Assembly: GCA_002049455.2 (NCBI GenBank)
Contig: KV918934.1
Span: 62,001 to 126,000, forward strand
DNA length: 64,000 nt
Direction: 5' to 3'
DNA from: Porphyra umbilicalis
Lineage: Eukaryota > Rhodophyta > Bangiophyceae > Bangiales > Bangiaceae
Both the position numbers and the translations under genes were made by a program. Numbering within the stretch: the stretch's first letter is position 1; the number at the start of each line of letters is the position of its first letter. This document shows, piece by piece, positions 1 to 9,967 of the stretch. The notes beneath the pieces were generated by a model. That model was not told the DNA's origin. It did no database searches and saw only the letters and a program-made list of their open reading frames with translations.

Positions 1-3000
1 TTCGCCAACCCGGCAGACCGTTGCCTTTGCGCTCAACTCGGGCCCGCCCCACCGGCGCGGCGGACCCAAGTGGTGAATCTGGTCGTCCCCGCCCTCTGTC
101 AGGGCGAGGGACGGCTGGATCGGCTGGGGACACGCGTTTTCGCATCCCCCGCTGACGCCAGTCGCTACCCTCCACTCGGGCCCGCCCCACCGGCGCGGCG
201 GTCCCGAGAAGTGAGTCTGGTCGTCCTCGCCCTCTGTCAGGGCGAGGGACGGCCACGTCCGCCGGGCACACGCGTTTTCGCCAACCCGGCAGACCGTTGC
301 CTTTGCGCTCAACTCGGGCCCGCCCCACCGGCGCGGCGGTCCCGAGTAGTGAATCTGGTCGTCCCCGCCCTCTGTCAGGGCGAGGGACGGCTGGATCGGC
401 TGGGGACACGCGTTTTCGCATCCCCCGCTGACGCCAGTCGCTACCCTCCACTCGGGCCCGCCCCACCGGCGCGGCGGTCCCGAGAAGTGAGTCTGGTCGT
501 TCTCGCTCTCTGTCAGGGCGAGGGAAGGCCACGTCCGCCGGTTACACGCGTTTTCGCCAACCCGGCAGACCGTTGCCTTTGCGCTCAACTCGGGCCCGCC
601 CCACCGGCGCGGCGGACCCGAGTGGTGAATCTGGTCGTCCCCGCCCTCTGTCAGGGCGAGGGACGGCTGGATCGGCTGGGGACACGCGTTTTCGCATCCC
701 CCGCTGACGCCAGTCGCTACCCTCCACTCGGGCCCGCCCCACCGGCGCGGCGGTCCCGAGAAGTGAGTCTGGTCGTTCTCGCTCTCTGTCAGGGCGAGGG
801 AAGGCCACGTCCGCCGGGTACACGCGTTTTCGCCAACCCGGCAGACCGTTGCCTTTGCGCTCAACTCGGGCCCGCCCCACCGGCGCGGCGGACCCGAGTG
901 GTGAATCTGGTCGTCCCCGCCCTCTGTCAGGGCGAGGGACGGCTGGATCGGCTGGGGACACGCGTTTTCGCATCCCCCGCTGACGCCAGTCGCTACCCTC
1001 CACTCGGGCCTGCCCCACCAGCGCGGCGGTCCCGAGAAGTGAGTCTGGTCGTCCTCGCCCTCTGTCAGGGCAAGGGACGGCCACGTCCGCCGGGTACACG
1101 CGTTTTCGCCAACCCGGCAGACCGTTGCCTTTGCGCTCAACTCGGGCCCGCCCCACCGGCGCGGCGGACCCAAGTGGTGAATCTGGTCGTCCCCGCCCTC
1201 TGTCAGGGCGAGGGACGGCTGGATCGGCTGGGGACACGCGTTTTCGCATCCCCCGCTGACGCCAGTCGCTACCCTCCACTCGGGCCCGCCCCACCGGCGC
1301 GGCGGTCCCGAGAAGTGAGTCTGGTCGTCCTCGCCCTCTGTCAGGGCGAGGGACGGCCACGTCCGCCGGGCACACGCGTTTTCGCCAACCCGGCAGACCG
1401 TTGCCTTTGCGCTCAACTCGGGCCCGCCCCACCGGCGCGGCGGTCCCGAGTAGTGAATCTGGTCGTCCCCGCCCTCTGTCAGGGCGAGGGACGGCTGGAT
1501 CGGCTGGGGACACGCGTTTTCGCATCCCCCGCTGACGCCAGTCGCTACCCTCCACTCGGGCCCGCCCCACCGGCGCGGCGGTCCCGAGAAGTGAGTCTGG
1601 TCGTTCTCGCTCTCTGTCAGGGCGAGGGAAGGCCACGTCCGCCGGGTACACGCGTTTTCGCCAACCCGGCAGACCGTTGCCTTTGCGCTCAACTCGGGCC
1701 CGCCCCACCGGCGCGGCGGACCCGAGTGGTGAGTCTGGTCGTCCCCGCCCTCTGTCAGGGCGAGGGACGGCTGGATCGGCTGGGGACACGCGTTTTCGCA
1801 TCCCCCGCTGACGCCAGTCGCTACCCTCCACTCGGGCCCGCCCCACCGGCGCGGCGGTCCCGAGAAGTGAGTCTGGTCGTTCTCGCTCTCTGTCAGGGCG
1901 AGGGAAGGCCACGTCCGCCGGGTACACGCGTTTTCGCCAACCCGGCAGACCGTTGCCTTTGCGCTCAACTCGGGCCCGCCCCACCGGCGCGGCGGACCCG
2001 AGTGGTGAATCTGGTCGTCCCCGCCCTCTGTCAGGGCGAGGGACGGCTGGATCGGCTGGGGACACGCGTTTTCGCATCCCCCGCTGACGCCAGTCGCTAC
2101 CCTCCACTCGGGCCCGTCCCACCGGCGCGGCGGTCCCGAGAAGTGAGTCTGGTCGTTCTCGCTCTCTGTCAGGGCGAGGGAAGGCCACGTCCGCCGGGTA
2201 CACGCGTTTTCGCCAACCCGGCAGACCGTTGCCTTTGCGCTCAACTCGGGCCCGCCCCACCGGCGCGGCGGACCCGAGTGGTGAATCTGGTCGTCCCCGC
2301 CCTCTGTCAGGGCGAGGGACGGCTGGATCGGCTGGGGACACGCGTTTTCGCATCCCCCGCTGACGCCAGTCGCTACCCTCCACTCGGGCCCGTCCCACCG
2401 GCGCGGCGGTCCCGAGAAGTGAGTCTGGTCGTCCTCGCCCTCTGTCAGGGCGAGGGACGGCCACATTCGCCGGGTACACGCGTTTTCGCCAACCCGGCAG
2501 TCCGTTGCCTTTGCGCTCAACTCGGGCCCGCCCCACCCGCGCGGCGGTCCCGAGTAGTGAGTCTGGTCGTCCCCGCCCTCTGTCAGGGCGAGGGACGGCT
2601 GGATCGGCTGGGGACACGCGTTTTCGCATCCCCCGCTGACGCCAGTCGCTACCCTCCACTCGGGCCTGCCCCACCGGCGCGGCGGTCCCGAGAAGTGAGT
2701 CTGGTCGTCCTCGCCCTCTGTCAGGGCGAGGGAAGGCCACGTCCGCCGGGTACACGTGTTTTCGCCAACCCGGCAGACCGTTGCTTTTGCGCTCAACTCG
2801 GGCCCGCCCCACCGGCGCGGCGGTCCCGAGTAGTGAGTCTGGTCGTCCCCGCCCTCTGTCAGGGCGAGGGACGGCTGGATCGGCTGGGGACACGCGTTTT
2901 CGCAGCCCCCGCTGACGCCAGTCGCTACCATCTACTCGGGACCGCCCCACCGGCGCGGCGGTCCCGAGAAGTGAGTCTGGTCGTCCTCGCCCTCTGTCAG

Positions 3001-3660
3001 GGCGAGGGACGGCCACGTCCGGCGGGTACACGCGTTTTCGCCAACCCGGCAGACCGTTGCCTTTGCGCTCAACTCGGGCCCGCCCCACCGGCGCGGCGGT
3101 CCCGAGTAGTGAGTCTGGTCGTCCTCGCGCTCTGTCAGGGCGAGGGACGGCTGGATCGGCTGGGGACACGCGTTTTCGCATCGCCGGCTGGCGCTAGTTG
3201 GCACCATCCGCTCGGGACCGCCCCACCGGCGCGGCGGTCCCGAGAAGTGAGTCTGGTCGTCCTCGCCCTCTGTCAGGGCGAGGGAAGGCCACGTCCGCCG
3301 GGTACACGCGTTTTCGCCAACCCGGCAGACCGTTGCCTTTGCGCTCAACTCGGGCCCGCCCCACCGGCGCGGCGGTCCCGAGTAGTGAATCTGGTCGTCC
3401 CCGCCCTCTGTCAGGGCGAGGGACGGCTGGATCGGCTGGGGACACGCGTTTTCGCAGCCCCCGCTGACGCCAGTCGCTACCCTCCACTCGGGCCTGCCCC
3501 ACCGGCGCGGCGGTCCCGAGAAGTGAGTCTGGTCGTTCTCGCTCTCTGTCAGGGCGAGGGATGGCTGGATCGGCTGGGGAAACGCGTTCTCGCATCCCTG
3601 GCTGACGCTAGTCGCTACCCTCCACGCGGGCCCGCCCCAGCAACGCGGCGGTCTCGAGAG
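1..3660. repeat. 276-bp satellite array (dimer of ~138-bp units)
   Basis: About 13 head-to-tail copies of a 276-bp unit begin before the window and end near 3660. The word ctttgcgctc recurs at 25, 301 and 577, and each unit is two diverged 138-bp halves. The last copies (about 3540-3660) are more diverged, as expected at an array edge. Because 138 is a multiple of three, the array is open in one + frame (92 residues per unit, with the word ALCQGEGR in each half) and in at least one minus frame. Differences between copies include synonymous changes in the + frame (GTC/GTT, GCC/GCT, CGG/AGG, GGC/GGT) but about as many amino-acid changes. I see no domain and call this satellite DNA rather than a gene. 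Confidence 0.9.
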
Positions 3661-3926
3661 GCGGGTCCGGTCGTCCTCGTTCTGAATTGTTGCTTGCCAT
3701 GTCCGAATTTGTTACACTCGAGCCTTGCTCTTGGTCCGCTGTGTCAGTTCTCTCGTGAGATCGGCAGCGCCCTGACCGGGGGGGGGCTCCCCAAGAGGCT
3801 GGTTTGGCATCCCCACCCCAGTGTGTGGCGGGAGCCTTCTGAAATTCTTTTAAAGGTCGCCACTGCCACCCGTGGCTGTGTGACCCAGAGCCAGTGAGGT
3901 GTTCGCTGTCCCCGGTGGCTTCCACG

Positions 3927-6900
3927 ATGCACGGCGCCGACGATGCGTGGACAGTCGGTGGCAGTGGTCAAGCAGACCGTGGCGGTCGCGCTCAGGACTG
4001 TCCAGATCCGAGCGACAGCCGGCTGCGCAGCAATTGGTGCCGTGCTACTCGGTCCAGGCGTGGCGCTCTGACCCCGGCGCAAGCCCTCCAGGCCGAGGCC
4101 GCGGTGGCCGCCCGTCATGCGGCGCAGATGCTGGCGGCAGCTCGGGCCGCGCAGCGCGCCGAGGAGCTTGCGCGGAGAGCTGCGCCCGGCCAGGGACCAA
4201 TTTCTCGACCGGTCGCCGTGCAGTCGCTCGCCAGTTGCGGTGCCAAGCAACGTGGCCATGCCAACAATGACGATGGGCCTTACCGGCCCTTGGGCGATGC
4301 GGCCGATTGCGGATCTGCGCTCGACAACACTCCTGGTACCGCGTCGCGCGCGCGCTCCGAGCTCGAGATCCCGGCCAGCGCAGGCGGACTCGGGCGAAGC
4401 CGCCACTGCGTGACTCACGACGGGCCAGGCCATCAACCAAGTGTTGTGCCGCCTGGAGCGGCAATCGCAATGCTGGATGGCGACGACGGCCCTCGAGATG
4501 CGCGTCGAAAAGGGCCGGGGTCGGATCGAGCCTCAATGCACGGTGCTCAGGGCGCTGATCCGCTCTCCCTCGGACCCGAGGGAGCGGCCCCAAGCTTGGA
4601 ATCGCTGGTGGCGATCTTCAACGACGCTCGGCGGTCGCTGGTTGGTCTAACTGGGGGATTCTCGCTGGCCCAAGGTCGAATGGTTTTAACGGTGCTGGGC
4701 ATTGCTGGGCCGAGATTCCTTCCGAGCTCACGTCAATTGCGCGCAATGCGCAATTGCCCGGGGGGATGTGGCGATGCGAAGGCTTTTGATTCGCTGCTGG
4801 TGTCCACTGTAAGGATATTGCAAGGCGGTAACGGCTCGATGGTCAGCCCGGTTGACACGGCCGCGCGCCTCGTCCAAGGTGCCCTGGAGGCACACGCGTG
4901 CAGCGGCGCGTGCCAACCCTCACCACGCTCCGCTCCCCCGACGGCCGCAGCAGTGCGCTACCCTGCTCGACCTCCTGCCGAGCTCTCCTCTGCAGGCCAT
5001 CGGTCGCCCGTGGCGCGCTCCCCCTCCCCTCCGCACAAGCGCTTCCGGGAGTGTGCTTCCGAGGAGGAAGACCGCCGTGAGATGCGTTGGGTGCCTGCAG
5101 CTGCAGGACGTGCGCGACCCGAACCCCTTTCTGTGGCGCGCTCACGGAAGATGAGCACACGGCTGCTGCCCCCACCTCGCCCCATCGGCCCTCGGCTTCT
5201 GTTCCCACGTGGGGCCACTCGTCATGTCGAGCTCTTTTCCGGTGATATGTCGTCGCTCGCCGATGGATCCCCCCTGTCGCCTCGCATCTTTGACGGTATG
5301 TTGCTGTGGTTGCTGCATCGGCATGGGAGTGAGGGTCGATTCGGTGGTCTGCGAGTGCTGACGTCATTAGACGCTGCAGATGTTTCCGCAGCTGGGGGTG
5401 GTGACCGGGCTGTGATGGACCGGGCTTGTCACGTAGTGCGCCAGAGGTTGGTGTTCAGCGCGGGAACAGTCTTGATACCTGTGCGTTCTGGCCGGCTTTG
5501 GTGGGGCATTGTCGTGCGGTCCCTGGACCACATGGTCCAGGTGGTTGTTGAGGCGGAGAGACACGGTAGGGCGCTCGTGGGGGCGGCAGACCGCGACTTG
5601 GCGCTTGTCGTGGTCAACACGTCTTCGGTGGGAATGGGTACAGGTGGCTGGGACGAGCGGGTGGTGGACCAGCTATTCATCGTGCTGGCAACAACGATCT
5701 GCCGGACGATTCTGCGGACTTCCAACTCGCCTGGGACGCTCACGAGGGTGGTGGAGACCCTGCGGCGGCTGGCGCCGGTAGATGTCATCCAGACCAGCGG
5801 AGGCAACCGCAACGACTCGGCCGAGAGACTACTCTCGTTCTTCACGCTTCTTCAGTCCGCCACGCCCGGCGCTGCCCGTGCCCTGTTGCGCAACCATCGT
5901 GGGCGTGGCTGTGGCAAGGCGCACGCACCTCGACGCCTTCGCGGCCTCGTGCGACGCGTCGTGGAAGCCCATCGCCCGGGCAATGACTCTTTCGATGAGG
6001 ACGAGCCAGCTGAGGAGCTCATGAATGGACGGGAGCTATCTGAGGACGAGTCGGCGAGCACTCATACCATGGAGTACCACGACAGCGAGGATGGGGGGGC
6101 GGGTGGGCGAGACGGCTTTGGTGGGAGTGGCAGAGGCGGCTTTGGTCGGAGTGGCGGAGGGAGCGGGAGCCGCTCTCAGGGCAGCGCACGAGGCAGCCGT
6201 AGCGGCGGCAGTGACATGCGCAGACAAGAGGGCAGCAGTCGAAGCAGCTCCGGTGACGAGCGACGCCGTGCCGGGGGTGAGCACGACAGTGCCGACGGTG
6301 CCCACGGTGCAGACTGCCTGCACGGCGCCGTCGCGACTGGGCACTACCGCGGCGAAGACGGAGATGTTAATGACGTTACAAGCGGACGCGCCCGGGATGG
6401 ACATGTTCCGGTTAGACTCGATAGCGCCGCCGCAGACGAGCGCCAAGGTCGTCACGGCGCCGGCGCCCACGACGAAGAAAGCGCCCTGCGGCATGATCGC
6501 GGTGGACGCCACGGTGGTGACCGCAGTAATCACCAAGGTCGTGGTGACGGCGGTGAGGGTGGGCGAAGAGATGGAGATCGCCTCGGTGCTCGTGGTGGTG
6601 CTGTTGTTAGAGCATTTGTTGGTGCTACACGGGGTCGCGCTCCTGATGACAATGCTGCAGTTACACGCGATGGCGCCGCCGCCGGTGAGCACCAAGGTGG
6701 CGACGGCGGCGACGCCCACGATGACAATTGCGCTGCGGGGGAGCATCGCGGTCGGCGTCGCGGTGGGGACGATGGTCATCATGACGGTCGTGACTCGGGC
6801 GCTGACGAAGACCGCCGAGGCGGGGAGCGTTTGCGTGCTGGTGGTGGTGGTGCAGCTGATGCTGCCGCTGTACCTGAACGTCGTCGCGCCCGTGGAGGCG

Positions 6901-7880
6901 ATGCTTCTATGATTGGCTATGGTGCCGCCGCGGACGAGCGCACAGGTGGTGACGGCGGCGGCGACATCGATGACGACGGCGCCGGGGGATGTGGTCATGA
7001 TGAGCGCCTCGGTGGCGCCCGCGGTCGTCAAGACCGGCATGCCGGCGGCGCTGAGGGTGGGGGCCAAGGTAGAGGGCGCCTCGGTGCCGGTCGCCAAGAC
7101 GGGCGTGCTGGCCGTGTTGAGGGTAGAGACCAAGGTGGAGGGCGCCTCGGTGGTCGTGCTGGTGCTGGTGGGGCTGCTGGTGGAGCTGTTCGTGATGGTC
7201 GCCATGATGACCATGTTGGAAATACACCCACTGGTGCCGCCGCCGATATCCGCCAAGGTGGCGACGGCGGCGGCGACAACGACGACGACGGCGCCGGGAG
7301 AGATGGTCGTGATGAGCGCCGCGGTGGCGCCCGCGGTCGTCAAGACCGGCATGCCGGCGGCGCTGAGGGCGGGGGCCAAGGTAGAGGGCGCCTCGGTGCC
7401 GGTCGCCAAGACGGGCGTGCTGGCGGTGCTGAGGGTAGAGACCAAGGTGGAGGGCGCCTCGGTGGTCGTGCTGGTGCTGGTGGGGCTGCTGGTGGAGCTG
7501 TTCGTGATGGTCGCCATGATGACCATGTTAGAAATACACCTACTGGTGCCGCCGCCGATATCCGCCGAGGTGGCGACGGCGGCGGCGACAACGACGACGA
7601 CGGCGCCGGGGGAGATGGTCGTGATGAGCGTCGCGGTGGCGCCCGCGGTCGTCAAGACGGGCATGCCGGCGGCGCTGAGGGTGGGGGCCAAGGTAGAGGG
7701 CGCCTCGGTGCTGGTCGCCAAGACGGGCGTGCTGGCGGTGCTGATGGTGGAGACCAAGGTGGAGGGCGCCTCGGTGGTCGTGCTGGTGCTGGTGGGGCTG
7801 CTGGTGGAGCTGTTCGTGATGGTCGCCATGATGACCATGTTGGAAATACACCCACTGGTGCCGCCGCCGATATCCGCTAA
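3927..7880 (+). CDS. large hypothetical protein, possibly transposon-encoded, low-complexity C-terminus
   Basis: The frame is open from GTG 3894; the first ATG is at 3927, giving about 1317 residues. The N-terminal 60% (to about 6100) reads like a normal protein. A central segment (about 5220-5640) has a faint resemblance to Ulp1/C48 cysteine proteases: a hydrophobic helix pair, then LIPVRSG-RLWWGIVV where that family has PxN..HW. The expected His is missing, so this is weak. It is followed by an acidic Ser/Asp/Glu-rich stretch and then Gly/Asp/Arg-rich repeats translated from the 312-bp tandem repeat. The end at TAA 7878-7880 arises in a diverged repeat copy, and the repeat differences do not favour this frame, so the true gene may leave it by splicing near 6.0-6.2 kb. 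It lies upstream of and co-directional with the JmjC gene and could share a transcript with it. Confidence 0.5.
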   Translation: MHGADDAWTVGGSGQADRGGRAQDCPDPSDSRLRSNWCRATRSRRGALTPAQALQAEAAVAARHAAQMLAAARAAQRAEELARRAAPGQGPISRPVAVQSLASCGAKQRGHANNDDGPYRPLGDAADCGSALDNTPGTASRARSELEIPASAGGLGRSRHCVTHDGPGHQPSVVPPGAAIAMLDGDDGPRDARRKGPGSDRASMHGAQGADPLSLGPEGAAPSLESLVAIFNDARRSLVGLTGGFSLAQGRMVLTVLGIAGPRFLPSSRQLRAMRNCPGGCGDAKAFDSLLVSTVRILQGGNGSMVSPVDTAARLVQGALEAHACSGACQPSPRSAPPTAAAVRYPARPPAELSSAGHRSPVARSPSPPHKRFRECASEEEDRREMRWVPAAAGRARPEPLSVARSRKMSTRLLPPPRPIGPRLLFPRGATRHVELFSGDMSSLADGSPLSPRIFDGMLLWLLHRHGSEGRFGGLRVLTSLDAADVSAAGGGDRAVMDRACHVVRQRLVFSAGTVLIPVRSGRLWWGIVVRSLDHMVQVVVEAERHGRALVGAADRDLALVVVNTSSVGMGTGGWDERVVDQLFIVLATTICRTILRTSNSPGTLTRVVETLRRLAPVDVIQTSGGNRNDSAERLLSFFTLLQSATPGAARALLRNHRGRGCGKAHAPRRLRGLVRRVVEAHRPGNDSFDEDEPAEELMNGRELSEDESASTHTMEYHDSEDGGAGGRDGFGGSGRGGFGRSGGGSGSRSQGSARGSRSGGSDMRRQEGSSRSSSGDERRRAGGEHDSADGAHGADCLHGAVATGHYRGEDGDVNDVTSGRARDGHVPVRLDSAAADERQGRHGAGAHDEESALRHDRGGRHGGDRSNHQGRGDGGEGGRRDGDRLGARGGAVVRAFVGATRGRAPDDNAAVTRDGAAAGEHQGGDGGDAHDDNCAAGEHRGRRRGGDDGHHDGRDSGADEDRRGGERLRAGGGGAADAAAVPERRRARGGDASMIGYGAAADERTGGDGGGDIDDDGAGGCGHDERLGGARGRQDRHAGGAEGGGQGRGRLGAGRQDGRAGRVEGRDQGGGRLGGRAGAGGAAGGAVRDGRHDDHVGNTPTGAAADIRQGGDGGGDNDDDGAGRDGRDERRGGARGRQDRHAGGAEGGGQGRGRLGAGRQDGRAGGAEGRDQGGGRLGGRAGAGGAAGGAVRDGRHDDHVRNTPTGAAADIRRGGDGGGDNDDDGAGGDGRDERRGGARGRQDGHAGGAEGGGQGRGRLGAGRQDGRAGGADGGDQGGGRLGGRAGAGGAAGGAVRDGRHDDHVGNTPTGAAADIR

Positions 7881-8093
7881 AGTGGCGACGGCGGCGGCGA
7901 CATCGATGACAACAGTGCCGGGGGAGGTGGTCGTGATGAGCGTCGCGGTGGCGCCCGCGGTCGTCAAGACCGGCGTGCTGGCGGCGCTGAGGGTGGGGGC
8001 CAAGGCAGAGGGCGCCTCGGTGCTCGTGCTGGTGCTGGTGGGGCTGCTGGTGGGGCAGTTCGCGTTGGCGCCCGTGGTGATCCTGCTCGAGTA
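6919..8093. repeat. 312-bp tandem repeat, ~3.8 copies, open in three frames
   Basis: Units start at 6919, 7231, 7543 and 7855, with the last one cut at about 8093. Older, more diverged units can be recognised near 6430 and 6670 (240-250 bp spacing). The unit is 104 codons long. Three readings are open: Gly/Asp-rich (+, in phase with the 3927 gene), Val/Ala/Thr-rich with a hydrophobic VVVLVLVGLLVELF segment (+, open 6913-8094), and a Thr/Ser/Ala/Pro mucin-like reading on the minus strand (8258 to 6036, 740 residues). Inter-copy differences such as GCC-AAG to GCT-AAA fall on third positions of the last two readings, not the first. Confidence 0.85.
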
Positions 8094-8317
8094 ACAAGCG
8101 GTGCTGGCTCCGCGTGTGAGCGCCTTCAGCACGCCGCTGAGTGGGAAGGGCGGGATCTCGGCGTGGCCTTTGAGATGGTGTTTTCTGGTGTCGGGGAGCG
8201 ACATGCCGAGGGTGTCGGTGGGGGTTTCTCTGCCCGACTTGATGTCTGTTCTGGACAAGTCGACGGCAGCATAGCCTCGCGTGGCAGCAGTGTTTGGAAC
8301 AGCTCGGACTCTGCTGA

Positions 8318-9820
8318 TCTGGGGATTCTCGCTGGCATTCCTCCCTCATCGCCTCCATCAGCCCCTCCAAGAAGTGGCTCTTGGCTGACGATCTCAAGAA
8401 GAAGATCAGGGACAGTAAAGCCGCCCTTCTAGAACAGTACCATGAGTTTGGTGTGCCGCAGTTCCTCGCCTGTGTCAATGATCCAACCGTGACGTGGGTG
8501 AGAGGAAGGACATCTGGTGGCCACGAGATGAAGGTAATGGGTCCTGGAAAGCCCAAACCAGTCGATGTGTACTACGTCTCGGACCTAACGCCGTCAAATG
8601 AAGATGGGTGTGGTAGGAGTCTGGGCGACCCCGCCTGCACTGCGAAAGCTGTTCCATTCCCCCCATCAGAACGCTTCGAGAGCCCCCGAACTCTGAACCA
8701 TCACAGCATGCTTGGTAATGCCGCCACATACGAAGGTATCAACACAAATCTTCTGTACATGGGCACTACCGGATCCCACTTCAGTTGGCACGTTGAGGAC
8801 CACCTGCTACAGTCCGTCTCGTACTTGCAGTCCGGGGCTAGCAAAATGTGGTTCTTCATTGCCAAGAGCGAAGTTCCTCGTACGTTACGCGTCTTGGTTG
8901 AGCACATGGATCCAGTCGTTCTCGCAGCCGCAGGAGGGGACGTCTGGCAGGTCCTGGGGCTCAAGGCTAGTTTATGGCCTGCATCTTTCTTCCTCGCGCA
9001 TGGTGTCCGTGTGGGTTTCCACAAAATGGTGCCTGGGGACTTTGTCGTGACAGGCTACGGGGTTCCTCACAGCGGGTTCAAGGCGGGGGTTAATGTGGCC
9101 TCGGCCGTGAACCTCGCGTGCACAGGCTGGCTCGTGCATGCGCTTGAGCACGCCATGCACTGGCGCGGAAAGCTTCGGATGCTCATTCCTGTTGAAAAGC
9201 TGCTGGTGCTCAGTGCCTTGAAGCTGGCTGATGGGAAATGGTGGTTTGACGACGCCATTGCCTATGAGGCCCTGGAGCCGACAGAATTCCAGCGGGACCT
9301 TGGTGACATGGTGTCCTACCTGTCCCAGTACCTCGACCCCGTCCTCTCGTACATGAATACGGAAGCGAGTCCAGCCTGGAGTGGCAAGAAGCCGTCGGCG
9401 GTGGACTTTGTCCAGGCTCCCCAGCCTGTGCGACGTTTTATCGTCGAAAATGCCATCAAACCATCGGGAGAGCCCTTTGCGCTCCCTGAGGAGAAGGAGG
9501 GCGCGGTCACAAACTTCTCAGGGGACGGTGCTGCGTGCCCACACTGTGGGATTGTCACCTGGCTCTCTGTCGTTGTGTGCCCGACGTGCATTGAGCAGCT
9601 GGGAGCGGGAGCGGGACCGCGGGCCCCAATCTGCTGTTGGCGCTGCGCGCCGTCGAAGTACGACGAGTCCCACTACCAAGCGGCACAGCATGACGGGGAA
9701 CCTGGTCTTCTCGGGTGTCACGCTCCTCTGGTTGTACAGCGGCTTCCCAACGGCCGCACGTACTTACTGATCGAGAAGCTCAGGATGATGGGTGGCAACG
9801 GCAGCGGAGGAAGGGCATGA
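8318..9820 (+). CDS. JmjC-domain protein with C-terminal C5HC2-like zinc finger (KDM5-type)
   Basis: The frame is open from after TGA 8315 to TGA 9818. The upstream in-frame sequence (SPSKKWLLADDLKKK) looks coding and there is no ATG before 8528, so an upstream exon is likely; a possible acceptor is the AG at 8360-8361. The JmjC core is clear: GINTNLLYMG, then HVED with the Fe(II) ligands His (codon 8789) and Glu (8795), a 2-oxoglutarate-type Lys in GASKMWFFI (8843), and the distal His in GYGVPHSGF (9068). After it come three Cys-x2-Cys pairs (about 9535-9645) in the arrangement CPHCGIVTWLSVVVC, which resembles the C5HC2 zinc finger after JmjC in KDM5/JARID1 histone demethylases. No JmjN or PHD finger is visible. 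Predicted activity is Fe/2OG lysine demethylation in the nucleus (by family). It converges on the transposase gene with only 147 bp between their stops, and both are much less GC-rich than most other genes here. Confidence 0.85.
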   Translation, partial: SGDSRWHSSLIASISPSKKWLLADDLKKKIRDSKAALLEQYHEFGVPQFLACVNDPTVTWVRGRTSGGHEMKVMGPGKPKPVDVYYVSDLTPSNEDGCGRSLGDPACTAKAVPFPPSERFESPRTLNHHSMLGNAATYEGINTNLLYMGTTGSHFSWHVEDHLLQSVSYLQSGASKMWFFIAKSEVPRTLRVLVEHMDPVVLAAAGGDVWQVLGLKASLWPASFFLAHGVRVGFHKMVPGDFVVTGYGVPHSGFKAGVNVASAVNLACTGWLVHALEHAMHWRGKLRMLIPVEKLLVLSALKLADGKWWFDDAIAYEALEPTEFQRDLGDMVSYLSQYLDPVLSYMNTEASPAWSGKKPSAVDFVQAPQPVRRFIVENAIKPSGEPFALPEEKEGAVTNFSGDGAACPHCGIVTWLSVVVCPTCIEQLGAGAGPRAPICCWRCAPSKYDESHYQAAQHDGEPGLLGCHAPLVVQRLPNGRTYLLIEKLRMMGGNGSGGRA

Positions 9821-9967
9821 GTGAGCTGCGTATTTGCATGTGAGTACTTTATGCTATTCTGCTTCTTTTCAAGTGACGATGTGTAGTTTGGCCGTTCTTT
9901 GTTGGCTGTCGTGCCCGCGTTTAACTTGATGGCCACGAAGTAAAATAGGCTCTCATTGTTTCAAAAT

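Noticed and set aside
1..3660. CRISPR-like regular repeats
   Set aside because: Units are 276 bp and contiguous with no unique spacers, in a eukaryotic sequence.
5220..5640. Ulp1/C48 protease domain in the 3.9-kb gene
   Set aside because: Only the general pattern fits; the catalytic His position is Trp/Leu, so it is mentioned but not assigned.
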